Positions 1 through 11,743 of a stretch of DNA of 64,000 nucleotides are shown in pieces (the first letter of the stretch is position 1; the number at the start of each line of letters is the position of its first letter). The DNA is taken from positions 124,001-188,000 of the forward strand of contig MU400587.1 in the NCBI GenBank assembly GCA_022578965.1. Direction: 5' to 3'. The notes under the pieces are model-generated. The model saw only the letters and a program-made list of their open reading frames with translations, ran no database searches and was not told where the DNA came from. The stretch is from Xylaria sp. FL1777 (lineage: Eukaryota; Ascomycota; Sordariomycetes; Xylariales; Xylariaceae). The translations under genes and the position numbers were made by a program.

Positions 1-295
1 AAGACGAGCGAGGACTTATCATATGAGTATACACATACAATTCTGCCTCACTTATATTATCTGGTTTGGGTTTAATGTACGAGGGACCCCGTTAATAGGT
101 CACGCAAGTAAGACCCCGATGTCATCATCTCCTGTAGAAATGATGTTTGTTCGTTCGTTTAGACTAACAGAGTCTAGTGCGAATCCGAATAGGCAAGAAT
201 TAAGTTGAGGACAGGGGACTAACTGGACATTACATTGATCGACAGGGTCCAACCACACACCAACCACTTACACGGATACTTTATGCAGATGCAGA

Positions 296-301
296 TATAA
301 A
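296..301 (+). promoter_or_regulatory. Possible TATA box of the sulfatase gene
   Basis: A TATAAA hexamer lies about 130 bases upstream of the sulfatase ATG at 431. The spacing fits a fungal TATA element followed by a short leader. No transcript start can be seen, so this is only a candidate. The rest of 1-430 holds nothing else I recognise. Confidence 0.3.
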
Positions 302-430
302 GATACTCCACCTCACTCATAGTCCATATCCTCTGCTATTCGTACTCATCACTTATTCTTTCTCCCCAGTTGGCTTATAGCTACAGAAAAGGGTGAAGTG
401 ATAGTAGCATTACAGCCTGTACTGTCCGTT

Positions 431-2650
431 ATGGTGTTCACAAAGGGGTTTCTCAGTGCTATCAGTTTGACTGTGAGTCTCGGTTTCGGTCTCGGACTCG
501 CTCAAGAACAGGTCCCTCTCAGCAATAAAGATGCGCCTCGACGGCCGAACGTTGTGTTCATTTTGACCGATGACCAAGATGTGCACTTGGATTCGCTACA
601 ATACATGCCACATGTGAAGAAACATCTCATCGAACAAGGCACATCCTTCAGCAAGCATTACTGCACCACAGCGATATGCTGTCCGTCCAGAGTGACTCTG
701 TGGACTGGGAAAGCCGCCCATAACACAAATGTTACGGACGTCAGTCCGCCATATGGTATTGTTTGCCCAATAAATAACTAGCAAAGTCATTTATATTTCC
801 CTGCTGACGCATTTTGTCTCAGGCGGTTATCCTAAATTCGTCGCACAGGGTTTTAACGAGAACTATCTCCCCGTATGGCTACAGCAAGCAGGGTACAACA
901 CCTACTACACAGGGAAGCTCTTCAACGCGCATACCATCTTAAACTACCACTCGCCGTATCCCGGCGGGTTCACAGGTTCAGTACGGGGCCTCACACGGGT
1001 AAGACAGGATCAAGAAGACTGACTGACTGATTCGTGAGGACAGGACTTCCTTCTTGACCCCTATACATACGATTATCTCAACAGCACGTTCCAGCGCAAT
1101 GATGAGGAGCCTCGCAGCTATGAGGGCCAGTATAGCACGGACGTCATGGCTGAGAAGGCGTATGGCTTTCTGGACGATGCCGTTCGCGACCTAGAAAATA
1201 ACCCGTTCTTTCTAACTGTTGCTCCTGTCGGGCCACATTCCAACGTGGTCTACTCGAGGAAAGATAACTCAGTCCGTTTCGGTGAGCCTATCTCGGCAAA
1301 ACGGCACCAGGTCCGTCTATTGAAATCTCCCATGTTGTCTCTGACACGTCTCACGAGCACGAGTTTATTTAATCAGGGGCTTTCTACTCCAATTTCCCCT
1401 GAAATTCTTAAACCTTCCTCCATGCTGTGTCTATAATATACGTATGTAAATGGTAACTACTGACGCTGGGTTCCGAAATAGGACCTCTTCAAAGAAGCCA
1501 AGGTCCCAAGGACAGCGAACTTCAATCCTGACCAGGTTAGTGACTCCAAGTACATCAATTCTAATAGACTTACAGTTCAGTGCTAAGCAATATACTCCCA
1601 GCCATCTGGGGCAAACTGGGTTTTACACCTACCACAGCAAAACCAGTCGAACGTGGACTACAATGACCACTTCTACCGCCAACGTCTGCGTGCGCTGCAA
1701 GCCGTAGACGAGCTAGTGGACGGGCTCGTTGCCCGTCTCGAGGCGCACGGGATTCTCGACGACACGTATATCGTGTATAGCAGCGACAACGGCTTCCACA
1801 TCGGCCAGCACCGGCTGCAGCCCGGCAAGACGTGTGGGTACGAGGAAGATATCAACGTGCCGCTGCTCGTGCGCGGGCCGGGCGTGGCATCTAACCACGC
1901 GACTGATATCGTAACGGCACACACCGACCTCGCGCCCACATTTCTAGGACTGCTGGGGATCCCGCTGCGGGACGATTTTGATGGAAAACCTATCCCGCTG
2001 ACGAAGGGTGAGATCGCAACCGCCGAGCAAGTCAGGCGGGAGCATGTCAACGTGGAGTACTGGGGCGTCGCGATCAGCGAGGGCGAGCATCAGGTCCTGC
2101 GGCGGGACCACAACACATACAAGGCCATCCGTGTGTCGGGTCCGGACTATAGTCTATATTACTCGGTGTGGTGCAACAATGAGCACGAGCTTTACGACCT
2201 GACGGTGCGTTTCCCCGCATGCGTGATGTTTTTGAGAAACCAGAGAGACTGGCTACGTGACTGATTAACTAATTAAACCAATAGGTTGATCCCGGCCAAA
2301 TGAATAATTTACTGGCCGCTCCCGATTCGGTCTCGAGCCAGGTCCTCGTTGCAGGGCTTCCCATCGCGAAGATCGTATCGCGCCTAGATGCGTTGCTCTT
2401 CGTGCTCAAATCCTGCAAGGGATTCTCATGTCGGCAGCCGTGGAAGCAGTTGCATGCGGCTGGCGACATAAGCTCGCTGGCGGATGCGCTGGACAGCAGG
2501 TTCGACGACTTCTACGCGGAGCAGACGCGTGTCCGGTTCGAGGTCTGTGCTAATGGGTACATCGTTAATGCCGAGGGGCCAATGTGGGAGACACAAGGAC
2601 AGACGACGCCGTATCTGCGGGACGGCGTTAGCTGGGACGAATGGGTGTAG
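431..2650 (+). CDS. Secreted sulfatase (arylsulfatase / GlcNAc-6-sulfatase type), six exons
   Basis: This enzyme hydrolyses sulfate esters, probably outside the cell or in the vacuole. I read exons 431-755, 823-998, 1044-1310, 1482-1535, 1602-2204 and 2285-2650, giving 596 residues with every junction in frame. The first ATG opens a hydrophobic signal peptide (MVFTKGFLSAISLTV). The N-terminal metal-site motif NVVFILTDDQD follows, then CCPSRVTLWTG. That is the C-x-P-S-R sulfatase signature, whose Cys is converted to formylglycine in this family. Further family blocks are YTGKLFN, DFLLDPYTYDYL and a C-terminal SSDNGFHIGQHR metal-site block. The closest known type is the fungal arylsulfatase family used for sulfur scavenging; the substrate cannot be told from sequence. 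No frame break or missing key residue was seen. The 45-nt second intron is short. Confidence 0.93.
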
Positions 2651-3198
2651 AGGGAAGACGCCCGATATATAATTCAATATTCCTTTGGCCAAATACTGTT
2701 ACCTAGACTGTGATATATTCGAGTGAGGGCAAGCTACGTGCATTCACACCGGTCTCTCTCTCCCTTGTACTTCCGTGCGGTGCACCCACGTTGATACCGG
2801 CGAGGGCAGATATCTCCATGTAAGCAGCCTGCAAGAAGCAAGAGACCCCGGGTGCTACGGCTGTAGACTTTGCATCCTGGTATGTATAATGAGGGGAAAT
2901 TCTCGAGTTACGCATTTAGGACCCTGCACATGCAGCCAAACATGCAGCTTACCATAGTGTACAACCGAGACGATCATACGGCCGAAATATTTAGTATTTC
3001 GGACATCCGCCGGTCGGGGTAGGGTATTAAAGGCAAGTCTCAAGACATCGGCTGACATCTAAGGAGTTCAAAGGTTCCAGCGAGGCCGTGCTTGGCTAAA
3101 AGCTCATTGAGAATATAATCTGCGCCATAAATCTCGAAAGACGCTTAGTTAAACATCCTTATCAGATCATCAACGTGGTTTCAGCTCAGGCTGCAAAC
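2651..3198. other. Intergenic, sulfatase 3' side to FAH-like promoter
   Basis: About 550 bases between two genes on the same strand. Open frames are short and overlap on both strands. I see no gene, repeat or RNA here. It should contain the sulfatase 3' UTR and the promoter of the next gene. Confidence 0.5.
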
Positions 3199-4640
3199 AT
3201 GGCTAATACCGAGCATTTCTCTATCGCCAACATCCCTTACGGGATCGCGAGCGATGAAGCGCATACCAGATCCGTTGCCACAAGGCTTGGAGACAACGTG
3301 TTTTTCCTAGCTGACCTCGGTCTGGACTGCAATTCAGGCACGCTGACTGCTATATCGCAGGTGAGCAGTGCGGGCCATATCCCTGAATAAGTCACCGCTA
3401 AGATGTATAGACTACTCTTAATGAGTTGGCAGCAAAAAGCAAGGCCGAGCTGAAATCGTTGCGAGTCAGCATACAGAGATGTCTTAGTGACAAGGCCAAT
3501 GTAGCCAAATACGGCAAGCATATCGACAGCGTCAAACTTCATCTGCCCATCGACGTGCGTGGATTCACAGACTATTCTTGTTCGAAGGAGCACGGCGAGA
3601 ATGCATCCCTGGCGCTATTCGGAAAGTCTTTAGTCCCCGAATCTTTTCCTCACTGCCCTATGGGATACTCAGGGCGGCCTTCTTCGATCGTAGTGTCCGG
3701 GACGCAGATTCGAAGACCATGCGGCCTATATAAAGTTGGGGACAAAGTCGAGTATGGAGTATGCAAAAGTTTGGACTATGAGCTCGAAGTAAGAAGCCCT
3801 CCTGTTGACTTATTGTCTTCCCAAGGGAAACCAGCAATGAACAATTTGCCCTTCCTATACGGATGTTCCCGAGATACTCACAGCTTCCACTATGAAAATC
3901 GGTTACTGACATCTTTGGGCACAGATGGCCTGCATTATTGGGAAACCGAGTGTTCTAGGGGAGCATGTACCGTTGAAAGATGCCGATGACCATATCTTTG
4001 GCTTAGTGCTACTCAATGACTGGAGTGGTAAGCATACCCAATCCTGCTCCCGGTTCTAGGCGAGAGATCTGTTACATATAGTTGCTGACCTGATTAAAAA
4101 GCACGAGATATACAAGGCTTCGAGATGATGCCATTGGGGCCAATGAACGGCAAGAGTTTTGGGACCTCGATCTCACCGTGGGTTGTAACATTGGAAGCCT
4201 TAGAGCCCTTTGAGGTTCCGCCACCTCACAGGGATGAGCCAGTCACGGCGTTTTTGCAGGACGTCAAGGAGAAACCAAACTACAACATCACTGTAGAAGC
4301 CTCCATCCTGAGCCAGGGCCACACAACCAAGATCTGCACGGCCAATGTTTCCTGGATGTACTGGACGTTTCGCGACCTGGTGGCCCAGCAAACCGTAAAT
4401 GGATGCAACGTCAACACAGGCGATGTGCTGGCTACGGGCACAGTCTCGGGTAAGGGAGACGACGAGCACGGCTGTCTGCTCGAGATGACCAAAGGAGGCA
4501 AGGTTGAGTTCACTCTCAGCGACGGGCAGAAGAGAACCTACCTGCAGGACGGGGATACTCTGCGAATGACAGGTTACGCTGGCCCTGGTGTTGGCTTTGG
4601 TGATTGTACTGGCCTCATTATTCCAGCTCGGCCCCTATAG
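3199..4640 (+). CDS. Fumarylacetoacetase-like hydrolase, four exons
   Basis: A FAH-family hydrolase; the classic member splits fumarylacetoacetate in the last step of tyrosine and phenylalanine breakdown. Exons are 3199-3360, 3426-3788, 3925-4027 and 4102-4640, giving 388 residues. The ATG at 3199 begins MANTEHFSIANIPYGIAS, matching the usual FAH start. Expected metal and catalytic residues are present: D103 and H110 (FTDYSCSKEH), E173 and E175 (YELE), D207 and Q214 (NDWSARDIQ), K227 (NGKSFGTSISPW), and a late CLLEMTKGG block. It is somewhat shorter than typical FAH (about 420 residues), mainly in the N-terminal domain. It may be the housekeeping enzyme or a diverged paralogue; without the rest of the genome I cannot tell. 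The third-exon start depends on removing an open 136-nt intron, supported by the family block MACIIGKPS. Confidence 0.9.
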
Positions 4641-5387
4641 GATACTCATTCATTGGGAGTCTTCGTAACCAGCGAAGACATCAAAAGCGTCTTTCAACAT
4701 GTAATCTAGTAGGTATTCAACCACACTTAACGGGTATCTGCACCGCCACAAAAGGTATGTGGCTCGGATGGAAAAGAAAGGTGGGTCTAAATTGTGGCTC
4801 ACCTAAATTAGCTATATAAAACAACCTATCCTATTGGCTACTTCCCTATAATACCAGTAACTCCTTTGCAGCTTTTAACTTCTCTAATCTTGGTAGGCCA
4901 AGTAACCCTTTTAATAAACGAAGTCAATAAGGATCTAGGTAGATATTAAAGCTTAGCAATCCTTAAGACATATGTACTCAATTGATAGATATACTCTATG
5001 TCGAAAGTAGCTAGGAACTTTAAAATATTAAGTAGAAAAATCCCTTTGAGAGCTACTTTGGGATAGATAGGGCGGGTTTAGCGTTTTTCTATGGCCAATC
5101 TAGGTGCACTAGATTGGAACTGTGGGATTCTAGACATGTTCGTTAAGTCTAATTGGCTGCCGAGCTGTACCAGTACCTAGGTACGCTAGACTAGATTTCT
5201 GACCAGATTGCAGCTACGGTACAGCACCACCAAGTAAGACTGAGCACTGAGCACACAACTTTCTGAGAGCTTCGCCTCTCATCAATTGGTCCTTTCTCTC
5301 CGCATCTCCTCTTCGTCATACACTCTCACCCTTTTTTCTTTTCTTTTTCCTTCTCTTGTCCCTGGTTCTAGTCCTATAATCGCCAAA
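4641..5387. other. Intergenic, AT-rich, upstream of IRC22
   Basis: No gene is recognised. Roughly 4780-5060 is AT-rich and stop-rich in all frames, which fits a decayed, RIP-like relic, but no family can be named. A small hairpin lies at 5095-5117 (CCAATCTA, 7-base loop, TAGATTGG). From about 5310 a pyrimidine-rich tract leads into the IRC22 ATG, typical of a fungal core promoter and leader. Confidence 0.45.
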
Positions 5388-6360
5388 ATGGTTGCCCTCC
5401 GTTACTCTGTCCTCGCTGCTCTCGCGCTTCGCGTTATATCCGTCTTTGCTCGGGAGGACGAATTCGTAAGTCTTGGGTCCTTTATACAAGATTATCCCCG
5501 GGTCACGCGCGCATCAGCGTGGCATAGACTAACTTCAATGGTATGTGTTTAGCCACCTTTCATCGACGACGAGACGACTCCCAATGCCCCCGAAGCGAAG
5601 TTGAACGCTGAGATTGTCGCCACGTTCCCTGAAGCCGACATCTTTGGTGTCAAGTTAGTCAATGGCCGCCCAACCAAGGCTGTTATTGATATCACCAACA
5701 ATGAAGACGATCCCATCCAGGTCGCCTTCCTTGGCGGCCAGCTCATGACTCCAGGGGAACTGAGTCCTGACGCCCCTGCGTATGCTGCCGTCCTCCGCAA
5801 CCTGTCCACGGTTCAGTACCAAGCTACTATTCCCGCTGGCGAGAAACAATCGCTACCCTACTCCTTCGTCCTGGACATGGAGCCTCAAGATGTTCGACTA
5901 CACCTTATTGGTGTCATTCTGGGTGCTTCCAATCAGATCTTCTCTGTCGGTGTCTACGATGAGGTCGTTAGTATTGTCGAGGCCCCTACTAGCTTCTTTG
6001 ATCCTCAAATGTGAGATTTGTCCCGCCTACGATTACTTCTACCCTTCAATTGGAAACTAACAATCCTACTATAGTATATTCCTGTACCTCTTCCTGACCG
6101 GCGCATTTGCTGGTACTTGCTATTTTGTCTACAAGACCTACATCGAGGCCTTGTTTCCTCAGACCAAGAAGCCTAGGTATTCGAAGAAGGCCAAGTCCAC
6201 GTCTGAGAAGGAGCCTCTCTCTGGCGGCGAAGGCACTGCTAGCGGCAACGACAAGGCTTACGATGAGAGCTGGATCCCAGCCGACCACCTTAACCGTCCT
6301 ACCGCGCGACGTGTGAAGAGCAGCGCAAGCGGCAAGTCGAAGTCCAAGGGTGCCGAGTAG
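5388..6360 (+). CDS. IRC22: IRC22 / TRAP-alpha-like ER membrane protein, three exons
   Basis: A type-I ER membrane protein related to the alpha subunit of the translocon-associated protein complex (fungal IRC22 family). Exons are 5388-5465, 5553-6010 and 6075-6360, giving 273 residues. Residues 1-21 form a signal peptide ([20 protein letters not shown]). An acidic stretch and a lumenal beta-sandwich follow, with blocks such as [17 protein letters not shown] and [17 protein letters not shown]. One membrane segment lies at about 179-200 (starting [12 protein letters not shown]). The cytosolic tail is lysine- and serine-rich. The ATG has a CAAAATGG context after a pyrimidine-rich leader. Its role, by family, is in or next to protein translocation; the yeast gene is poorly understood. 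Confidence 0.92.
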
Positions 6361-6754
6361 AACCGGCGCATTAGGAAATCAAGACCAACCCCGAAGCATT
6401 AAAGGACATATTTTGGGAGACAAAGATGTCACATGGTTTGGACACAGGTTATCGGGTTGGTTTTGCGGAATCATGAGCCTCCGGTAAGGAAAAAAAAAGA
6501 CACTGTATTTAATATATCCCCCATGGTTACCAACCATGTTGTAAACCTGGCAAAATCATAACCATCAAAAGTAAAGACGAAAATTTCGAAACTTTAGAAA
6601 GCTCGACCTCTAGCTCCATCCGAATGTTATTCCCCGAGGCAGTCTACCTAATTGCCGTGAAGACCCTTATGCCTTGGCGATATCAGTGAGGGCCGGTTGC
6701 TTCTGTGGCTGATAAGTTATAACCCTATGAGCCGTCGTCTTGCAGTATTTACAA
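6361..6754. other. Convergent 3' intergenic, IRC22 / dioxygenase
   Basis: About 390 bases between the stops of two convergent genes. I see no open frame or RNA of note; it should hold both 3' UTRs. Confidence 0.5.
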
Positions 6755-7857
6755 TCAAACAGCAGTTAGCAAACCCTGCTCTGCATTTTTAAGGTTTCTG
6801 TTCATTGCCTTTCTAGCTTCCAGGGCTGCATAATTGCGCTTGATGGCAGCTTGAATGAACTCGGAGCCAGAGACAACAGGATACTTCTTAAGTGGTCCCT
6901 GAATTTGACAAGTCTTCACCGGCTGGTTGAAATACGCCATACTATACCGAGAGCCAAAGTAATCCACGGTGGGATCTCTCGGCGTCCTCACGCGGTGGAA
7001 TGTCGACTTGAAGCGATCGTCGCTCCAGCTCATGAGGAGATCGCCACTACAGGATGAGCATAAGGTGTACACATTTCTGCGCAGGAGCAGATAAGAAGAG
7101 GAATGGCTTGTAGAAACGCTTACATGTTGCAGATGATCTCGCCCTCCACAGGCTCGATCTTCGTCCACGTATCGCCGAGCCCGAACTCAGTGAACACGTC
7201 GCGGCCGGGACAGATCTCGAGCCCGCTCTCCCCGGGCCGCTGGAACAGCAGCGTCAGCAGGTCCCAGTCAGCGTGCGCGCCCGCGCGGCAATGCGTGTCG
7301 GGAACGGGAACCGCGGGATCGAGCGGGAAGTAATGCAGCAGCCGCAAGACGGTCTGGATATTAGGATCAGCGACATCATGCGCGCGCACGAAATAGCCAT
7401 CGTCCATCCCCAGCCCGCGCGCCAGGCCGACCATGAGCTTCTCCGAGACGGCCTGGACGCTGCGCATAAACTCCAGACTGGCGGCGCGGAACCCCGGGAG
7501 CACGGCCTCGGGCAGCCAGGCGTCGTGCATGTCGCGCCCGTACTGGATCTGGTAGGATTCCTTCTGGTCCGGCTGGCCCGTGCTGGGCCGCACCTGCGCG
7601 GCCTTCTCCCAGCCCGTGTTCCGCCGCGTGAAGGGCACCGTCGCCTTCACGGCGTCTGGCTGCGCGAAGAACCGCTCCGCTTGCGCGAACTGTGCGCTTA
7701 TCTGCCCCGGGGCGATCCCGTGGTCTACCACCGCGAAGAACCCGTCTGTCTCCGCTGCCGCCACCAGCTCGGCCGCCACGGCGTCGATGCGCGTCTCGAA
7801 GTCGCGTAGGGAGATTTTGGGAATTGTGCGGTTGGAATATTTAGTCTCGTTGGCCAT
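6755..7857 (-). CDS. 2-oxoglutarate/Fe(II)-type dioxygenase, isopenicillin-N-synthase-like, two exons
   Basis: A cytosolic non-haem iron oxygenase of the IPNS/flavonol-synthase-like superfamily. Exon 1 is 7857-7124 and exon 2 is 7046-6755 (341 residues). The ATG at 7857 is the first in frame; an upstream GTG is not usable here. The N-terminal DIOX_N domain (IPKISLRDF, GFFAVVDHGI) is followed by the double-stranded beta-helix. Iron ligands are H195 and D197 (AHADWDLL) and H262 (FKSTFHRV). R278-x-S280 (RYSMAYF) is the co-substrate-binding pair. All key residues are intact. The splice junction restores the conserved NIGDLLMSW block. Exon 1 is markedly GC-rich compared with flanking DNA. No biosynthetic cluster surrounds it, so the substrate is unknown. 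Confidence 0.92.
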
Positions 7858-9398
7858 TTCCCCCCTCTTCTTTCTTTTCACTATTATTTTATTCTTTGCT
7901 TTTATTTTGGAGCGCTGGGAGATAGTATATTATAATTATTTCAACATGAGTAAATATTTATTAGAGTTGTCTTCTTCTGCTCAAGCTTGTTGATATCAAG
8001 AGCTATCTCGCCTATCTATTGGAAGCGTTGCACAACGTGAGGTGCTCGCTCTGGGAGCAAGTGAGGAACGAAATGTGAGGTGCTTAAATTCCGTACCCCT
8101 CTACGCTGAAAGCTATCTTAGCTTTACAAAGTAAACACAACATAACTCGATTGGATGACTCAGCTATTAGACTCAGGCAGATCAATGTAACCTTCGACAA
8201 ATTTGACGGGCAATAATTCTTAAGTCTATCTTGTAGGTCACAGAAATTAGTATTAAAGTCTGAGGAAGTTCAGACCCAGGACGATACACTCCTCAAACTC
8301 GTGCATACGGATCTGCGAATGATATACCCTCGCGGAAGGCTCGCGGGATGATTGTGGGTGGGACGTGTCATTCTTATTGCTTTTTCCTTCAAGGGCTGTC
8401 TTGAAACTTAGCAATGATATCATTGAACCATGAGCCCTGTCGACTTCTCTGTCCAACTTCAATTGAGCAGATTAATATTAACGTGTTGCAACATGGGGCC
8501 ATTCAGGCTTCCCATTAGGACATATCGTAGTCAGTTGAGACAAGTCATTGTCTCCCATAAGAGCATAGATGGGGAGGGCTGGTTTCTTACGAACGGTAGT
8601 GTTGCTGTACAATACCCGCCGTGCAGAGTTATCTATCAGGCGCGAGCGTGATCGGAGTATAATAGGTGTAGATGCTCCCAATGGGTTCAATAAGCCACAT
8701 CTAGAGGGCTCAGCCCATAGTAGTAGGCTTTCACTACCAGACCACCTAGGCGTGTTACGATGTTGTGATCTATACACACGCTTTGTGCTTTATGACAGGT
8801 TATGTTATTTGATACTTTGCCGGATTGAGGGTTGCTTATAGAGAAACTAGACAAATGACGGAATTTACATAAGAATCAATAATTCTAAAGAGCATAAGTG
8901 TTTCAGGAATAATGGAGATGAGAATATCATGTATCAGGTTGTACGATTGTTGACCTCCCACGGCACCTGCCTATGTTAGAAGTACAGTACATTCCCTAGG
9001 AATGTTTGCAATTAGCCTGGGCTACGGTATGTCTTTTGCCTGTTTCCCAGTTGGGCCATCCAGGTACTTTAGCTCGTCCACAGTACAACATACACTGTGT
9101 ACATTGTACTAATATACCTAAAAAGCTACATGCCTGCACGGTGCACGCGTCGGCAGCTGATGCGTAACGCGCTCCTGCTAAACCGTGGTAGCTAGGAGAC
9201 ATCGCCCCCACCGAGCTTGAATCACCCACACTCTTTCTCCTTCTTCTACCTCCAAACCCGTCGCGTCCACATCCAACAATTTTTCACCATTTCTCCCTCG
9301 AATCAATTCGGGCCCCCTTTACCTGCAGAGACTTTTTTCTCAATTTTCTTCATTTATTTTTCGCCTATTATCACTCCTCACTTCTCACATATTCAGTC
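7858..9398. other. Divergent intergenic between dioxygenase and AT-hook gene
   Basis: A 1.5-kb stretch with only short, unconvincing open frames on both strands. Around 9200-9398 the plus strand becomes pyrimidine-rich and ATG-poor, consistent with the leader of the AT-hook gene. I recognise no other element. Confidence 0.45.
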
Positions 9399-10133
9399 AT
9401 GGCGCCCACTAGACCCGCGCGCGCAGCCAAGGAGAACGGCACTCCCTCGAAGGCTACCGATGCACCTGAAGCTCCAGTCAAGCGCGGACGTGGTAGACCC
9501 CCCAAGAACGGCGTTTCAGCTCAACCTAAGAAAACGCCTAGCGGCCGACCTCGCGGTCGTCCTCCGGGATCTGGCGGTGGCGTCAAGAAGGCGACAGCGA
9601 AGAAGGTACCAGTGAAGAAAGCTGCTGCGGCCAGCACCGGTACTGGACGCCGAGGCAGGCCCCCTAAGGCTGACAGTGCCGCCACAACCCCCAAGAAGGC
9701 AACTACCCCTAAGGGTGCACCAGGAAAGGCCAAGGGTTCTGCTACAAAGGGACGCAAGTCACGGAAGAGCGATGCTGCGGAGGAAGCCGAGGAGGAGGAG
9801 GAGGAGGCTGATGCCGACCAAGGTGCGTTTATTTATCGTCTCATCATAATAGCTATCGACTGACGAGTTACTATTACCCCAGACCTTGCTGTTGGAGCCG
9901 ATATAGAAATGGATGACGATGACGACGCTGCTGGTGATGATGACGATAACGTACTCGAAAACGGCCTAGGTCTTGATTTGGAGGTAGCCACCCCCTACCA
10001 CCCCCCTTTTCCAATCCGTGCAACGTACACAAATTGTGGTCTACAATTCCATATCACTTTTACTGACCGAGGCGCCCTCCGTAGGATTAGAACAATAATG
10101 CGAGAGCCAAATTGCCTGGCTTGGCAAGTCTAG
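9399..10133 (+). CDS. AT-hook (HMG-I/Y-like) chromatin protein, two or more exons
   Basis: A small nuclear protein that should bind the minor groove of AT-rich DNA. Exon 1 is 9399-9822; exon 2 starts at 9883. Three AT-hooks are visible: residues 28-36 (KRGRGRPPK), 50-56 (RPRGRPP) and 84-90 (RRGRPPK). Lysine/alanine/proline linkers separate them, and acidic runs follow (EEAEEEEEEADAD, then MDDDDD). The basic-then-acidic layout resembles HMG-I/Y-like proteins. The 3' end is uncertain. Reading through gives a stop at 10131-10133 (224 residues). A donor at 9984 (GAG|GTAGCC) joined to an acceptor at 10263-10264 would instead end the protein two codons later, just after the acidic tail. The readthrough tail looks unlike the rest of the protein, so the spliced ending is plausible. 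Confidence 0.82.
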
Positions 10134-10740
10134 CCACTGCATTCAGAAGGATCAGCGGTGTTGGTAAACTATGATGACGCACTGGGCAGAATTGGGGCAA
10201 GCTGGTCATTAGCATTTGCCAGTATTCATTCTATGCTTTCGATGCTCAACTATGATATGCCCAGGGCTTGTAACAACACAAGGTAATCAAAATTTGATGA
10301 TGAAGGAGAGGCGGAGTTGGTCGAGTTCTCACCAGGTTGCATGTATATTTGCAGAGCAATTACAGGTCTGTTTCTTTTATGCCTTGCCTCTTAATCTTCA
10401 TAATCATAAGGCTGAGTCTCGGTGTAAAACTAAAGACGCTTATTGGGTTTTCTACCAGTTTTTCTAGTCTTCTCGTGTCTACTATCAATCTTCGCAGAAT
10501 ATATGATGTTGTAATACACATCAGATCCCTGCAATGAGCTCCACAGCGCGTCGCGTCGCGTCGCACCACATTCCATCCCATGATGCCGTGTTGTGTCTTT
10601 GAACCATGAATCCTCACTCGATTTAGACTCTCGGGTCTTCTCTTATTCACCTAGAGTGCCTAGTTTAGCACTTCGATATTCGTTATGCCGGGTCCTTCAG
10701 ATTCGGCGATGCCGGGGAAACCCATAGTTGAATTTTCTGT
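10134..10740. other. Convergent 3' intergenic, AT-hook gene / aprataxin
   Basis: About 600 bases between two 3' ends. It may include a last small exon of the AT-hook gene near 10265-10273. A short GTCGC repeat lies near 10548-10562. I see nothing else. Confidence 0.4.
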
Positions 10741-11743
10741 TTACTGTTTCTTCCACTCCTCGAATTCGAGGTCGAGGTGCTCCTTGAGTTTCTTGAATTG
10801 GTTCCCGAAATTTTTCCCGCACCGCCAACACCGCATGTCTCCTCCATGGAAGTCCTCGCGCCCAGGGTGTCGCCGAGGGTCGTCGGCTGCCAGCGGGAAA
10901 TCGGCGACGTCGATTAAGAACGGCGTGTTGAAGGACTGGTAGTGCTTGCGGTGGCGCATACACGGGGACACCATGTCGCGTGATAGCACATGGACGTGCA
11001 GGTCGTTCATAGAAGGGTGCGCGTGCACGCCGACGAGCAGCTCCTTCTCCCAATCCCGGCCATCGGGCAGCGGCGCCCCGTCCTCCCACTCCACGTCCCC
11101 GTTCAACACGTCCTCGCGCAGCTTGTCCTGCGCGCTGAACCGCCCGTACCGCCGCTGCAGCTCCTTTCCTGCGAGACGCTTCAGCTGCGCTGTCTCTGCC
11201 TGCACCGCCGCCAGGAACTCGGCGTCCTCGAAGGCGTCGAACGGGTGCAGATGGCTCCGCGGCGAGCGCGGCAGTAGGAGCGTGTGCACGGTCGATTTCG
11301 GATATAAGTCGTTGATGGCCACGAAGGCGTCGCTGTGGTAGATCACGCGGCTCGGCGGGAAGGATTTCGGGTCCGCGGTGTATGCGCCGAGCCCGTTGCG
11401 CGCCTTGAAGCTGCGCGTTAACGCGCCACGCGTTGAGGCTAGCGTCCGCAGCTCTGGTAGCTTCTTGGGCTTGGGTGCCATGAGTTCTGCGACTTGACAG
11501 TGACGTTAGCATTGTATCTTTGCGGAGTCATGACCATATGGACAGTAGGAAGTAAACGAGCGGGCGAGAGCTGAGTTAGACTATAGCCCGCTCAGCTCCA
11601 GATGAACGGGGTAATGGCTGCTCACATGCACTGCGTTTTGTTCCTTGGTTCACGCCAGCGGAGCTTGGCTCGGGTGCTGGTGCAGCACCGGCGATCTCCT
11701 CCTTGGTGATGGCATCTTCTGGGTCTGATTCTGTACTCGACAT
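10741..11743 (-). CDS. HNT3: Aprataxin-like DNA repair hydrolase, two exons
   Basis: A nuclear HIT-family enzyme that removes AMP from the 5' ends of failed DNA ligations. Exon 1 is 11743-11626 (begins MSSTESDPEDA) and exon 2 is 11492-10741, giving 289 residues. The long uninterrupted frame begins only at MAPKPKK (11481). A well-formed donor (GTGAGC), a branch-like GCTAAC and an acceptor give an in-frame join reading KRSAFAELMAPKPKK, so the true N-terminus is probably the upstream exon. HIT-domain landmarks are FVAINDLYPKSTVHTLLLPR and the catalytic-region block HPSMNDLHVHVLSRDM. The C-terminus carries the aprataxin zinc finger (CWRCGKNFGNQF, then HL). The HIT triad reads N-D-L-H-V-H, as in fungal aprataxins rather than the full H-x-H-x-H. 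Confidence 0.92.

Noticed and set aside
431..7857. Sulfatase, FAH-like and dioxygenase genes as a catabolic or secondary-metabolite cluster
   Set aside because: The housekeeping gene IRC22 lies between them, and no transporter, regulator or backbone enzyme is present.
10697..11512. 271-codon frame overlapping the aprataxin gene in another frame
   Set aside because: An arginine/alanine-rich shadow caused by GC-rich codons; the aprataxin frame has clear HIT and zinc-finger motifs.
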